This document shows, one piece after another, positions 1-7,373 of a DNA stretch of 29,080 bases. Every line of letters starts with the position of its first letter. Within the stretch, counting starts at the first letter, position 1. The stretch comes from a virus, in the IMG/VR virus record IMGVR_UViG_3300042987_000987, positions 1 to 29,080 of that record; one strand, given 5' to 3'. Made by a program: the position numbers and the translations under genes. The notes beneath the pieces are model-generated. The model was not told where the DNA came from. It did not search any database and worked only from the letters and a program-made list of their open reading frames with translations.

Positions 1-2
1 AC

Positions 3-344
3 CTCGAGCTCGGAGATACATCTGAGTCGTTCGGTCTTCCGGCCACCGCCGACTTTATGTTTGCTCTCATCACTAATGAGAACCTCGAGGCACTCGGACA
101 GCTTCTAGTTAAGCAGCTTAAGAACCGGTACGGCGATCCAGTCATCAATAAGAAGTTTGTAGTAGGCGTCGACCGCCCAAAGATGCGCCTCTACAACGTC
201 GAGCAGTCTGCTCAGACCGACATTCACGAGGGTCCAGTAATGGATCGCACTGGGTTCGGAGAGCGACAGCGCGAGGACGACTCCATGAAGTGGGCAACCA
301 AAAAACTAGGAAGAAAGGACTTTAGTGGGCTGAGAGTGTCATGA
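3..344 (+). CDS. Replicative DNA helicase, gp41/DnaB-like (C-terminal fragment)
   Basis: The reading frame is open to the left edge, so only the last 113 codons are present. The visible part runs from TSESFGLPATADFMFAL through a segment with KQLKNRYGDP and FVVGVDRPKMRLYNVE. This is the end of the RecA-fold ATPase domain of T4 gp41-type replicative helicases, as found in T4-like cyanophages, where R/K residues on the last strands face the neighbouring subunit. The enzyme would unwind the replication fork and recruit the primase encoded at 11060. The tail after about residue 75 is charged and poorly structured. The Walker A and B motifs lie outside the window. The stop overlaps the next start by four bases (ATGA), which suggests translational coupling. 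The family call rests on remembered conservation. Confidence 0.8.
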   Translation, partial: LELGDTSESFGLPATADFMFALITNENLEALGQLLVKQLKNRYGDPVINKKFVVGVDRPKMRLYNVEQSAQTDIHEGPVMDRTGFGERQREDDSMKWATKKLGRKDFSGLRVS

Positions 345-529
345 GCAAGACAAAGAAGCGCGATAGATACGACTGGGACAACGACGACGACTCGTCGTAC
401 AGAGACTCAATGCGGCAGAGGCGTCGAGAGAGGCAGGATAAGTCTAAGCGACGCGAAGTGTTCGGCGACTATCAGGATGAGACTGACACGTATAGAGTCA
501 GCACTAAATATCCAAAGAGAGCTTATTGA
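341..529 (+). CDS. Small highly charged hypothetical protein
   Basis: This 62-residue protein is not recognised. It is dominated by Arg, Lys, Asp and Tyr, with an acidic patch (DWDNDDD) followed by a basic stretch (RQRRRERQDKSKRR). It has no hydrophobic core, membrane segment or cysteine motif, so it is probably disordered and could bind nucleic acid. The start overlaps the helicase stop by four bases. Its own stop lies inside the TTGACA of the next promoter, so it is the last gene of the upstream operon. The overlap and composition support a real gene; function is unknown. Confidence 0.6.
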   Translation: MSKTKKRDRYDWDNDDDSSYRDSMRQRRRERQDKSKRREVFGDYQDETDTYRVSTKYPKRAY

Positions 530-554
530 CACTCGATTCGACATGTGATAGAAT
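526..554 (+). promoter_or_regulatory. Sigma70-like promoter for the metallopeptidase operon
   Basis: TTGACA at 526-531, a 17-bp spacer, and TAGAAT at 549-554 preceded by TGA (extended -10 type). Predicted transcription start is near 561, about 28 nt upstream of the ATG at 589. The -35 box overlaps the stop codon of the preceding gene. This places the longer possible start at 526 outside the transcript and favours ATG 589. Confidence 0.75.
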
Positions 555-588
555 GTACATAGTGAGTCCTGTAAGAAAGGGGGTTCAC

Positions 589-1065
589 ATGCCGTTCATA
601 AACGTGTCTGGAAAGTCTGACGCTGGGATCAGGAAGTGGGAGTACGCGACTGCTGCCGGATGGATGCTCGAGCGTGTCCTCGGTAAGCGTCTCGCCTCAA
701 ACATCGTTCTCAACGTCAAGCTCGTGCCTAAGCTGAAGCAGATCGACGACGTCAAGGGTGACGTGTGCTGGGAAGACGACAACACGCGACCTAGAGAGTT
801 TCTCATACGTATCGACAGCAGTCAGTCCAAGAGTATGCAGATGCGGATTCTAGCTCACGAGCTCATCCACGTCAAGCAGTTCGCTCGAGGAGAATTGTTC
901 GACTATCTTCTGTCTGACAAGACGCGTTGGAAGGGTAGGAAGTACGTCCTGAAGTCTAAGATGCTTCTTCGAGACTATAAGAAGCTTCCCTGGGAGGCTG
1001 AGGCGTACAAGTACGAGAAGATCATATACGAAGAGTGGCTCAAGAGAGGAGATCGTGATGACTGA
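589..1065 (+). CDS. SprT-like zinc metallopeptidase
   Basis: This 158-residue protein carries the zinc-binding helix HELIH at residues 90-94 (H90, E91, H94). A WEAEA motif at 135-139 probably supplies the third acidic ligand. The layout of an N-terminal alpha/beta region, HExxH helix and downstream WExxA matches small phage SprT/Spartan-like metallopeptidases, which in cellular organisms degrade proteins crosslinked to DNA. The phage substrate is unknown. ATG 589 is chosen because AAGGGGG lies just upstream and the sigma70-like promoter at 526-554 would begin transcription near 561; the frame extends to 526, but that start would not be on this transcript. The gene overlaps the next start by eight bases. 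Zinc peptidase is fairly sure; a SprT role is inferred. Confidence 0.7.
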   Translation: MPFINVSGKSDAGIRKWEYATAAGWMLERVLGKRLASNIVLNVKLVPKLKQIDDVKGDVCWEDDNTRPREFLIRIDSSQSKSMQMRILAHELIHVKQFARGELFDYLLSDKTRWKGRKYVLKSKMLLRDYKKLPWEAEAYKYEKIIYEEWLKRGDRDD

Positions 1066-1228
1066 GGATAAGATGAGCGCAGTGCGCGAGGTCGTGGAGA
1101 ACGTCGGTATGCGCCGCATCGAGGCGGCGTACAACGCTTTCAATGCGTGCCACGACGCGGGCAACCAGTGGGGCATCAACTACTGGGGTCAGGTGTACAG
1201 TAAGCTCATGCAGACGATGTCTGCATGA
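1058..1228 (+). CDS. Small hypothetical protein (56 aa)
   Basis: A 56-residue reading frame begins MTEDKMSAVREVVENVGMRR. It is mostly predicted helix with a Trp/Tyr-rich second half (NQWGINYWGQVYSKL). It overlaps the metallopeptidase end by eight bases, and its TGA overlaps the ATG of the phosphate transporter by four bases. It therefore fills an otherwise empty gap with the tight coupling seen throughout this genome. No family is recognised. Its position directly before the transporter suggests co-translation, not necessarily shared function. Confidence 0.55.
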   Translation: MTEDKMSAVREVVENVGMRRIEAAYNAFNACHDAGNQWGINYWGQVYSKLMQTMSA

Positions 1229-2229
1229 TAGAGACCGGCCTCCTCGCCGTCGCTGCTCTGGTACTCGTCGCTCTAGCGTTCGACTTCACTAACGGCTTTC
1301 ACGACGCCGCGAACTCGATAGCGACTGTAGTCGCCACCGAGGCGCTGACTCCACTTCAAGCCGTAGCCATGGCTGCCTTCTTCAACTTCGCTGCGCTTTG
1401 GGTGTTCGACCTAAAGATCGCTGCGACGATCGGTAAGGGAATCGTTGACCCACAGATCGTCGACCTCTACGTCCTGTTTGGTTGCTTATCCGGCGCGATC
1501 ATATGGAACATGCTGACGTGGTGGTTCGGCATGCCTACTTCGAGCTCGCACGCTATCGTCGGCGGCCTGGTCGGAGCCACCGTCGCTAAGTCTGGATTTG
1601 ACTACTTGATCGAGAGCGGCATCGTCAAGGTCGCGGCGTTCATCCTCATATCTCCGGTGCTCGGGTTCATCCTGGCAGCCGGAATATTCACGATCATCAA
1701 GACGGCATTTCCGGAGGGAGATCGGTCCAAACCCTGGTACAAGAGGCTTCAGGTCGTATCCTCGGCTATGTACAGCCTCGGTCACGGAAGCAACGACGCG
1801 CAGAAGACTGCCGGCATCATATTCCTTATTCTAGTTGCGGGTGGTATGCTCGGGCCTAGAGACGCGATTCCGTACTGGGTTGTGTTCTCCAGCTTCGCCG
1901 TCATGGGTCTGGGAACACTCGCTGGAGGCTGGCGCATAGTGCACACCCTCGGTCACAAGCTGACTCCACTCACGCCATCCGGCGGCGTCGCCGCTGAGGT
2001 TGGCGGCGCGGCAATGCTTTTCGGTGCTAGCGCCATAGGTGCTCCAGTGTCGACTACCCACACCATCACTGGAGCCATACTCGGCGTCGGCTCAGCACAA
2101 GCAACTCCATCGGTGTCGTGGCTCGTCGCTAAAAACATCTTCTTCGCATGGCTGATGACGATACCGTGCGCCGCCCTCATGTCCGCCGCCATGTGGGTCG
2201 CCGCAAGAGCCTGGTTCGGCCACATATAG
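1225..2229 (+). CDS. PiT/PHO4-family inorganic phosphate transporter
   Basis: This 334-residue, very hydrophobic protein has both inverted PHO4 repeats. Repeat one has GFHDAANSIATVV from about residue 24 and PTSSSHAIVGGLVG at 104-117. Repeat two has GHGSNDAQKTAG at 186-197 and PVSTTHTITGAILGVG at 274-289. The Asp/Asn and Ser/Thr positions that bind phosphate and cation in this family are present in both halves, and about ten membrane segments are visible. It is shorter than E. coli PitA because the central cytoplasmic loop is brief, but no conserved element is missing. It would import phosphate with H+ or Na+ across the inner membrane. Phages usually carry pstS or phoH for phosphate stress, so a full permease is uncommon. 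The start is coupled (ATGA) to the preceding small gene. Confidence 0.93.
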   Translation: MIETGLLAVAALVLVALAFDFTNGFHDAANSIATVVATEALTPLQAVAMAAFFNFAALWVFDLKIAATIGKGIVDPQIVDLYVLFGCLSGAIIWNMLTWWFGMPTSSSHAIVGGLVGATVAKSGFDYLIESGIVKVAAFILISPVLGFILAAGIFTIIKTAFPEGDRSKPWYKRLQVVSSAMYSLGHGSNDAQKTAGIIFLILVAGGMLGPRDAIPYWVVFSSFAVMGLGTLAGGWRIVHTLGHKLTPLTPSGGVAAEVGGAAMLFGASAIGAPVSTTHTITGAILGVGSAQATPSVSWLVAKNIFFAWLMTIPCAALMSAAMWVAARAWFGHI

Positions 2230-2241
2230 GAGTATGGTGAC

Positions 2242-2373
2242 GTGAACGTGATCGAAGCGAAGTACTTAGCCGCTCTGGCCATCTCGATCTACATTCTGTT
2301 CGGGCTACCGCAGACCATCAACTGGATGATCAGGCACTCGGGTTGGTTAGAGTCTCACCGAACTCACGAGTGA
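2242..2373 (+). CDS. Small single-helix membrane protein (43 aa)
   Basis: A GTG-initiated frame follows the transporter stop with AGGAG nine bases upstream. The product has a short N-terminus, one hydrophobic segment (about residues 8-24, LAALAISIYILFGLP) and a polar tail ending in SHRTHE. An ATG at 2234 meets a stop after two codons, so GTG 2242 is preferred. It may associate with the transporter membrane complex, but that is inferred only from position. Confidence 0.5.
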   Translation: MNVIEAKYLAALAISIYILFGLPQTINWMIRHSGWLESHRTHE

Positions 2374-2376
2374 GCC

Positions 2377-2589
2377 GTGAAGGGTAAGAAACCCTACGTA
2401 CCAGACATCACTTGTCCATACATCGACCGTACGATCAGTCTAATAAATACGATGGTTGAGGTCGAGGACGTAGAGTGGCGGCGAGAGATGGCTAAGCTGA
2501 TCCACGCCCACCTCGAGTTCATAAGAGAGTCGAACTCGACTCTACGCGAGGTCGGAAAGTTCTGGTACGAGAGGAGCAAAAAGAGATGA
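2377..2589 (+). CDS. Hypothetical helical protein (70 aa)
   Basis: This GTG-started protein has a short Pro/Cys-containing N-terminus (PYVPDITCPYIDRTI) followed by amphipathic helix rich in Glu, Arg and Met. It ends KFWYERSKKR. No membrane segment is seen and no family is recognised. It lies three bases after the preceding stop and overlaps the next start by four bases (ATGA), so it is embedded in the transporter operon. An AATAAATAC string inside it (2442-2450) resembles a late promoter but lies in coding sequence. Confidence 0.55.
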   Translation: MKGKKPYVPDITCPYIDRTISLINTMVEVEDVEWRREMAKLIHAHLEFIRESNSTLREVGKFWYERSKKR

Positions 2590-2696
2590 GCGCAGTATTC
2601 TGGGTAGCGGTAGGTGTTATCGTCGGGTGGCACGTCCCTCAGCCGACCTGGGCGACGGTAGCTTTCGACAAGGTTCGCGGCTGGTTTAAGTCCTAA
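2586..2696 (+). CDS. Small membrane protein of T4-like phages (36 aa)
   Basis: The product begins MSAVFWVAVGVIVGWHVPQP and continues TWATVAFDKVRGWFKS: one hydrophobic helix, a WHVPQPTW turn, and an amphipathic basic end. Very short proteins with this helix plus PQPxW layout recur in T4-like cyanophage genomes, in my recollection, with no assigned function. The start overlaps the preceding stop (ATGA). It is the last gene before the late promoter at 2709. Confidence 0.6.
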   Translation: MSAVFWVAVGVIVGWHVPQPTWATVAFDKVRGWFKS

Positions 2697-2708
2697 GAAT
2701 ACTTCTAC

Positions 2709-2716
2709 CATAAATA
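2709..2716 (+). promoter_or_regulatory. T4-type late promoter (CATAAATA)
   Basis: CATAAATA lies 40 bp upstream of the 834-residue virion gene in an intergenic gap. It matches the single -10-like element (TATAAATA-type) recognised by the T4 gp55 late sigma factor with the sliding clamp. No -35 element is needed. Two other intergenic copies, at 7303 and 28266, also precede genes expected to be late. Confidence 0.7.
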
Positions 2717-2719
2717 GAC

Positions 2720-2747
2720 CCGCAGTGAGTCCACGGAAAACCTGCGG
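2720..2747 (+). promoter_or_regulatory. Leader hairpin overlapping the ribosome-binding site
   Basis: CCGCAG (2720-2725) can pair perfectly with CTGCGG (2742-2747), enclosing a 16-nt loop. The 3' arm contains the first two bases of the GGAGG Shine-Dalgarno (2746-2750) for the GTG start at 2756. The hairpin could lower or gate initiation on the late mRNA. Only six pairs are involved, so this is suggestive. Confidence 0.35.
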
Positions 2748-2755
2748 AGGATATA

Positions 2756-5260
2756 GTGGAAGTAGACCTTTATGCTGTGCCGAGCGACCAGGAGCTCAAC
2801 GACGTCGTTAGGACGCATGACTGCTCCGAGTTCGAGCCGCATCCCAGCGACGCCGTCTACGCCCACGTTCTAGACGACCTGATCGAAGAAGACCTGACTG
2901 AAGCTGGAGCGCGCTCGCTAACGACGCGTCGCAAGCTGGCTACTCGCATGCGATCGATGTCGTCTAAGCTGACGAGGATGCGCGCCGCCAAGCGGATGCG
3001 CCTCGCTCCCGCAGAACGGCTTCAGTACAGAGCGCGCAAGGCCGCCATCATGCTTCTCCGAGCCCGCCTCGCCGGAAAGCGTGGTCAAGACTACTCGAAG
3101 CTGTCGCCGAGCGATCGCGTAATGATCGACAAGCAGGTCGTTAATCGCTACGGAAAGAACCTAGAGAAGATGGTTAAGGCCATCGCGACTCGACTACTTC
3201 CGATGGTGCGCCGCAAAGAGGCAGACCGCCTGCGAGTCGCTAAGATGCAAGAAGGTCATCAGTACTACACCGGTCTATCGACGAGCACAAAGTCTGCACG
3301 AGCGGCGCAGTTCGCGAAGCAGACCAAGATGTCTGACAGCGACCCATCGGCCTACAAGAAGGCTCCAGGAGACGACAAGGAGACACGCATGAGCAAGCAC
3401 ACTAAGAAGTATCGCGATATGTTCGAGGCGCGTAAGTCTGCTCACGGAGCCGGCGACGCCGACGAGCCGAGCGACAACATCGTCTACCAGATGCGTAAGG
3501 TCATCAACCTCCGCGGTAAGCACCCAGTCAAGTTCGCCGACGGCTCGACGATGCAGCTGCATCCCGACCATGCGCACCACGTCATTAGAATGTACCACGC
3601 CCAGCAGCGTCCTCTCGACAAGCACAAGTTCGTTCGACACATGGGAGCGAGCTCGACCAACTTTAAGAAGGCTATCGGTCTCAGCGATCAGTTCGCGATC
3701 GACAAGGACCTTCCGGTGTCTTCTGACCCGCGCGAGTTTCCAGTCCGCTCGTCCTACATCACGAGCAGCAAGAAGGCCGTGAGAGAGGAGATCGGTTACA
3801 GAGTCACCGGTCGCGCGACGGCGTTCGTCCCACAGAACGCTCCTGAGTATCCTCCGACGAGCCACGCCGTTCCGAGCGACTTACCGGAGAAGAAGGGAGA
3901 CAAGAAGACGCTCATCGACCGCCTCGTCTCTAAGGCCCGCTCAGCTAAGAACGAGGACGTGAGCGACGTCCTGCACCGAGAGCGCGACGCTCTCAAGCAG
4001 AAGCAGCACCGAGAGCGCGACGCGCTGGCGCGCCGCCACGCCGCTAAGGTCAAGGTCGCGGCGATGCACAAGAAGACTATCGCGAAGTCGCGATCGAGCT
4101 CGTACCTAAAGAGCGAGGAGTACGACTACGCGATCAGTGAGTCCGCTCTCGCCGGTCTACAGAAGAAGGCTGAGAAGTCAGGCATCCCCCTCGGTGTTCT
4201 TCGCAAGGTGTACAATCGCGGAATGGCCGCGTGGAAGACGGGACACCGTCCGGGCGCTAACCAGCAGCAGTGGGCGTACGCTCGTGTCAACAGCTTCATC
4301 ACTAAGGGTAAGGGAACATGGGGCGGCGCCGACAAGGACCTAGCCGCTAGCGTGCGCAAGGAGGATGTTGAGGTGAGCGAGGCTACCATATCTCGCCGCC
4401 AGCACACCGTCGGTAAGCCGGTGTCTTCCTACAAGCCGATTCAGTCGACCTCGAGCGGCGTAATGAACTTCAAGGGCGTCGACTGGAAAGCCGCCTCCGA
4501 CTCCGTTAGAGACGAGATTCGTAAGGAGAAGGAGGCTAAGCTAGCCAAGCTTAAGAAGCCTGTATCTGAGTCGGCTGGTGTCGGAAGCGACGAGCTTCGC
4601 GACGAGTACGCATCGGCAACTCCCGGACAGAACCCAGGCGGAATCGACGTGTCGCACGTGTCTGCGCCGAAGCCGTGGGAGGTCGACGAACAGACGCACA
4701 AGTCACGCGACATCGGTAAGTCCGTCCGCACGTGGGAGGACGTTCGCAAGGTACTGAGCGGAAAGAAGAACGTCAATGAGTCTTTCGTCGCGGGTATCAG
4801 CGACGCACCGTTCGCTAGGGAGGTCGGCTTCACCATCGGTGGACAGACATTCAAGCATCACGACTCAGTGGTCGTCGCCGAGGCTGATAGATCTGAGAAG
4901 ACGGACGATGACGACTACGATCACGACGGGTGCAAGGACTGCGACTGCGTCGAGGAGGGACTCGAGAATTACAGAGACGTCAGCGAGACGACCATCACTC
5001 ACAAGGGCCACGCCGTGAAGCTCGGCGCAGTGACTAAGTCTGACCGCCCCGACAAGAAGCGAATGGTGCACGTTCGCAACGACAAGGGCAACGTCGTGCG
5101 AGTTCACTTCGGCGATCCTAACCTCGAGATCAAGCGCGACAACCCTGAGCGCCGCAGAAACTTTCGCGCTCGTCACGGCTGCGACAATCCTGGTCCGAGG
5201 TGGAAGGCTAAGTACTGGTCTTGTCGGTACTGGTCTAAGAAGCCCGTCAGTAAGATGTAG
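2756..5260 (+). CDS. Large modular late virion protein
   Basis: This 834-residue polar protein reads as a string of modules known from T4-like phages. Residues 1-50 are acidic and end LTEAG. Residues 55-165 are a basic helical module (ARKAAIMLLRARLAGKRG...DYSKLSPSDR). Residues 243-310 hold a KFADGSTMQLHPDHAHHVIRM module. Residues 405-440 are coiled coil with two HRERDAL repeats. Residues 470-535 resemble the DUF5824-like block (VYNRGMAAWKTGHRPG, QQQWAYARVNSF). An acidic Asp/Cys-rich linker (717-733) precedes the C-terminal block (745-834; VHFGDPNLEIKRDNPERRR, then CDNPGPRWKAKYWSCRYW). In relatives, as I recall, some blocks occur as separate proteins. GTG 2756 has GGAGG five bases upstream. 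Late promoter and neighbours suggest a prohead-core or capsid-interior role, but the exact part is unknown. Confidence 0.7.
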   Translation: MEVDLYAVPSDQELNDVVRTHDCSEFEPHPSDAVYAHVLDDLIEEDLTEAGARSLTTRRKLATRMRSMSSKLTRMRAAKRMRLAPAERLQYRARKAAIMLLRARLAGKRGQDYSKLSPSDRVMIDKQVVNRYGKNLEKMVKAIATRLLPMVRRKEADRLRVAKMQEGHQYYTGLSTSTKSARAAQFAKQTKMSDSDPSAYKKAPGDDKETRMSKHTKKYRDMFEARKSAHGAGDADEPSDNIVYQMRKVINLRGKHPVKFADGSTMQLHPDHAHHVIRMYHAQQRPLDKHKFVRHMGASSTNFKKAIGLSDQFAIDKDLPVSSDPREFPVRSSYITSSKKAVREEIGYRVTGRATAFVPQNAPEYPPTSHAVPSDLPEKKGDKKTLIDRLVSKARSAKNEDVSDVLHRERDALKQKQHRERDALARRHAAKVKVAAMHKKTIAKSRSSSYLKSEEYDYAISESALAGLQKKAEKSGIPLGVLRKVYNRGMAAWKTGHRPGANQQQWAYARVNSFITKGKGTWGGADKDLAASVRKEDVEVSEATISRRQHTVGKPVSSYKPIQSTSSGVMNFKGVDWKAASDSVRDEIRKEKEAKLAKLKKPVSESAGVGSDELRDEYASATPGQNPGGIDVSHVSAPKPWEVDEQTHKSRDIGKSVRTWEDVRKVLSGKKNVNESFVAGISDAPFAREVGFTIGGQTFKHHDSVVVAEADRSEKTDDDDYDHDGCKDCDCVEEGLENYRDVSETTITHKGHAVKLGAVTKSDRPDKKRMVHVRNDKGNVVRVHFGDPNLEIKRDNPERRRNFRARHGCDNPGPRWKAKYWSCRYWSKKPVSKM
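3973..4023 (+). repeat. Short direct repeat encoding a coiled-coil repeat
   Basis: The 18-bp string GCACCGAGAGCGCGACGC occurs perfectly at 3973-3990 and 4006-4023, 33 bp apart (11 codons). It encodes two HRERDAL units in the coiled-coil part of the 834-residue virion protein, giving an 11-residue period. The identical DNA suggests a recent small duplication. Confidence 0.7.
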
Positions 5261-5268
5261 GACGACGC

Positions 5269-6570
5269 GTGGCACAGTTTCGCACAGACGTCAGTAAGCT
5301 AGACAACTCGCACCTCATAACGAGGTACGAGGTCGGCATGCTGAGCGACAAGCTCACTCCATCTGGGACGTTGGTCGACGCGTTCGGAAGGATGCGCGTG
5401 GCTAATCCCGTCACGCTGTTCGACAGCTCGCACCGGTATCAAGACAGCGGCAAGTGGTCGACCACAAACACCGCGTCCGCATTCATCACTCATCGTTCGG
5501 ACGAAAGTGCGGTAGACCTCATAGTGAAGACTGCAGTCAACGCCGAGGTCGTTCGTGAGACGTACAGAGTGTTTACTTACCAGCCGGGTAAGTCTCTCAT
5601 GATCATGAACACGTTTGCCATGCACGACGACAACAGTAAGACTGGCGTCAGGCAGCGTGTCGGATACTTCAACTCAAACAACGGCGTGTTCCTTGAGAAG
5701 CTCGGCGCTAACGTGTACTTCGTCTTGAGGTCAAAGACTACGGGAACTGTAGTCGACACTCGCGTCCTGCAGTCCAACTGGAACAAAGACACCTTCACTA
5801 GTAACTCATACTCGACGCAGACTGGCACAAACTTTACGGCCGGTCTCGACGTTACCAAAGCGAACGTCATGTGGATAGACCTAGAGTGGCTGGGTGTCGG
5901 TGACGTTCGCTGCGGGTTCTTGGTAGACGGCCGACCTATTCCGGCTCACGTCTTTAGAAATGAGAACGTGAACTACTCAGCCTACATGACTACGGCGACG
6001 CTTCCGCTTCGCTACGAGATTAAGAACACGATCGCGACGACTTCTAACTCGGTGCTCAAGCAGATCTGTGCGACCGTCATCTCTGAGGGCGGCTACGAGC
6101 GAGTGTCACCGATGACAGTCGTGAGGTCGACTGCAAACACGACAGTTGGGCACACGCTCTTCACACCCATCATGTCGATCAGGTTGGCTTCTGACAGGTT
6201 AGACTCCGTGATCATTCCGGCCCAGATGAATTTTCTTCCGACGTCAGCGGACAACTTCGAGGTCGCATTGATAAAGAACGCGACGTTGACTGGCGCGAAC
6301 TACGACACGACGACGTACGCCAGCATCGACGTAGACACCACGGCCACGGCGCTGACGGGAGGAACGATCGTCAGGCATGAATACGTAGTGTCGTCTGTGT
6401 TGGCCTCCGCTCCACTGAATCAGGGAACCTTCTTATACAACTTTGAGCTGCAGCTCGGTCGAACTACGGGAGGCGTCTCAGATGTCCTCACTCTAGCTGC
6501 CAGAGCCATTAAGAATTCTGGAACCGGCACGGGCATGGGATCGCTATCTTTCTACGACTTAACGAACTAA
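5269..6570 (+). CDS. Conserved phage virion protein, DAFGRxRV type
   Basis: This 433-residue protein belongs to a structural-protein family widespread in marine T4-like and podoviral phages. Diagnostic stretches are DAFGRMRVANPVTLFDS (from about residue 37), YQPGKSLMIMNTF (about 104), RQRVGYFNSNNGVFLE and WIDLEWLGVGDVRCGFLVDG (about 200), followed by TTATLPLRYEIKNT and ISEGGYE. It is rich in beta-strand and Thr/Asn, as expected of a surface or fibre-associated protein; the precise position in the particle is not known to me. It starts with GTG nine bases after the preceding stop, with only a weak ribosome site, so it is probably translated from the late mRNA starting near 2720. Confidence 0.75.
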   Translation: MAQFRTDVSKLDNSHLITRYEVGMLSDKLTPSGTLVDAFGRMRVANPVTLFDSSHRYQDSGKWSTTNTASAFITHRSDESAVDLIVKTAVNAEVVRETYRVFTYQPGKSLMIMNTFAMHDDNSKTGVRQRVGYFNSNNGVFLEKLGANVYFVLRSKTTGTVVDTRVLQSNWNKDTFTSNSYSTQTGTNFTAGLDVTKANVMWIDLEWLGVGDVRCGFLVDGRPIPAHVFRNENVNYSAYMTTATLPLRYEIKNTIATTSNSVLKQICATVISEGGYERVSPMTVVRSTANTTVGHTLFTPIMSIRLASDRLDSVIIPAQMNFLPTSADNFEVALIKNATLTGANYDTTTYASIDVDTTATALTGGTIVRHEYVVSSVLASAPLNQGTFLYNFELQLGRTTGGVSDVLTLAARAIKNSGTGTGMGSLSFYDLTN

Positions 6571-6580
6571 GGAGCAACGA

Positions 6581-7300
6581 ATGTTCACTAACAAGAAGTT
6601 TGGTCTATCCGACAGCCTCATCGAGGCTGCCAAGAAGGTGATGGCCAAGGAGAAGAAGCACAAGGAGTACGGCGTCGACGCCGAGCGTGAGCTCGCCGCT
6701 AAGAAGAGCCCAAAGAAGGCAGCCGAGTACGGAGTCAAGACCGAGATCGCTGATCCGGCCGGCTCTCCCGCCGGAGGTCGCATCACCGGCTCGATGGACA
6801 CCAAGAGCAAAAAGGCTAGTCCGACCGGAAAGAAGGATTCAGTCGAGGTCAACCCGTCTCTCAAGGAGATGACCATGAAGGAGCGCACCGCGTTCCATAT
6901 GGCGGCGGCGTCGGCAAAGAGACTCGGTAAGTCGCACTTTATGTTCTCTGGTAAGAAGTTTCCGGTCAAGATGTCCGGCGACGTCGCTAAGCAGATGACT
7001 TCCGAAGAGGCCGTCACCGAGGAGCGGTGGGTCGACCTCAAGACCAAGAAGTTCGTTCAGGCTCCGACGCGCGAGAAGGCGGCCGAGCTCCTGAACACGC
7101 TGCCACTGTACATTCGTAAGGCGCCGATGCAGGCTGAGGCTAAGATGAGCGACGCCGAGGTCACTCGCGCTCATAAGATCGGCAAGCACTTCAAGAAGAA
7201 GGGCATCGGCGACGAGCCGTACGCCCTGGCCACCTGGTTGACTCAGAAAAAGCCTGGAGCGGCGAAGAAGGCTGAGAAGACCATCAAGAAAGAAGATTAA
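6581..7300 (+). CDS. Lys-rich late protein, probable prohead-core/virion component
   Basis: This 239-residue protein is very rich in Lys, Ala and Glu. It begins MFTNKKFGLSDSLIEAAKKV, an opening common among T4-like cyanophage late proteins and containing LIE|A, which fits the gp21 prohead-protease consensus. A central low-complexity region leads to a module with HMAAASAKRLGKSHFMF...GKKFPVKM (residues 106-137). The C-terminus has HKIGKHFKKKGIGDEPYALA (about 193-212), a small helical motif seen in other phage proteins. AAGGAG lies just before the ATG. It sits between two virion proteins. A core or internal head role is inferred from composition and the N-terminus. Confidence 0.6.
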   Translation: MFTNKKFGLSDSLIEAAKKVMAKEKKHKEYGVDAERELAAKKSPKKAAEYGVKTEIADPAGSPAGGRITGSMDTKSKKASPTGKKDSVEVNPSLKEMTMKERTAFHMAAASAKRLGKSHFMFSGKKFPVKMSGDVAKQMTSEEAVTEERWVDLKTKKFVQAPTREKAAELLNTLPLYIRKAPMQAEAKMSDAEVTRAHKIGKHFKKKGIGDEPYALATWLTQKKPGAAKKAEKTIKKED

Positions 7301-7302
7301 CC

Positions 7303-7310
7303 CATAAATA
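7303..7310 (+). promoter_or_regulatory. T4-type late promoter (CATAAATA)
   Basis: CATAAATA followed by C lies in the 73-bp gap between the Lys-rich protein and the 255-residue structural protein. The expected transcript would have a leader of about 55 nt ending in a strong GAGGAGG ribosome site at 7358-7364. Confidence 0.7.
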
Positions 7311-7373
7311 CTCGAAGCGATAGTATACATCATGCCGAGTAGTCACTGACGAAAAGCGAGGAGGAAAACGTCA

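Noticed and set aside
2442-2450. AATAAATAC late-promoter-like string
   Set aside because: Inside the 70-residue gene, and the intergenic CATAAATA at 2709 already serves the downstream gene.
3275-3865. Long minus-strand open frames opposite the 834-residue gene and elsewhere
   Set aside because: GC-rich third positions create antisense shadows; compositions are Arg/Leu/Val-biased and the plus-strand genes are well supported.
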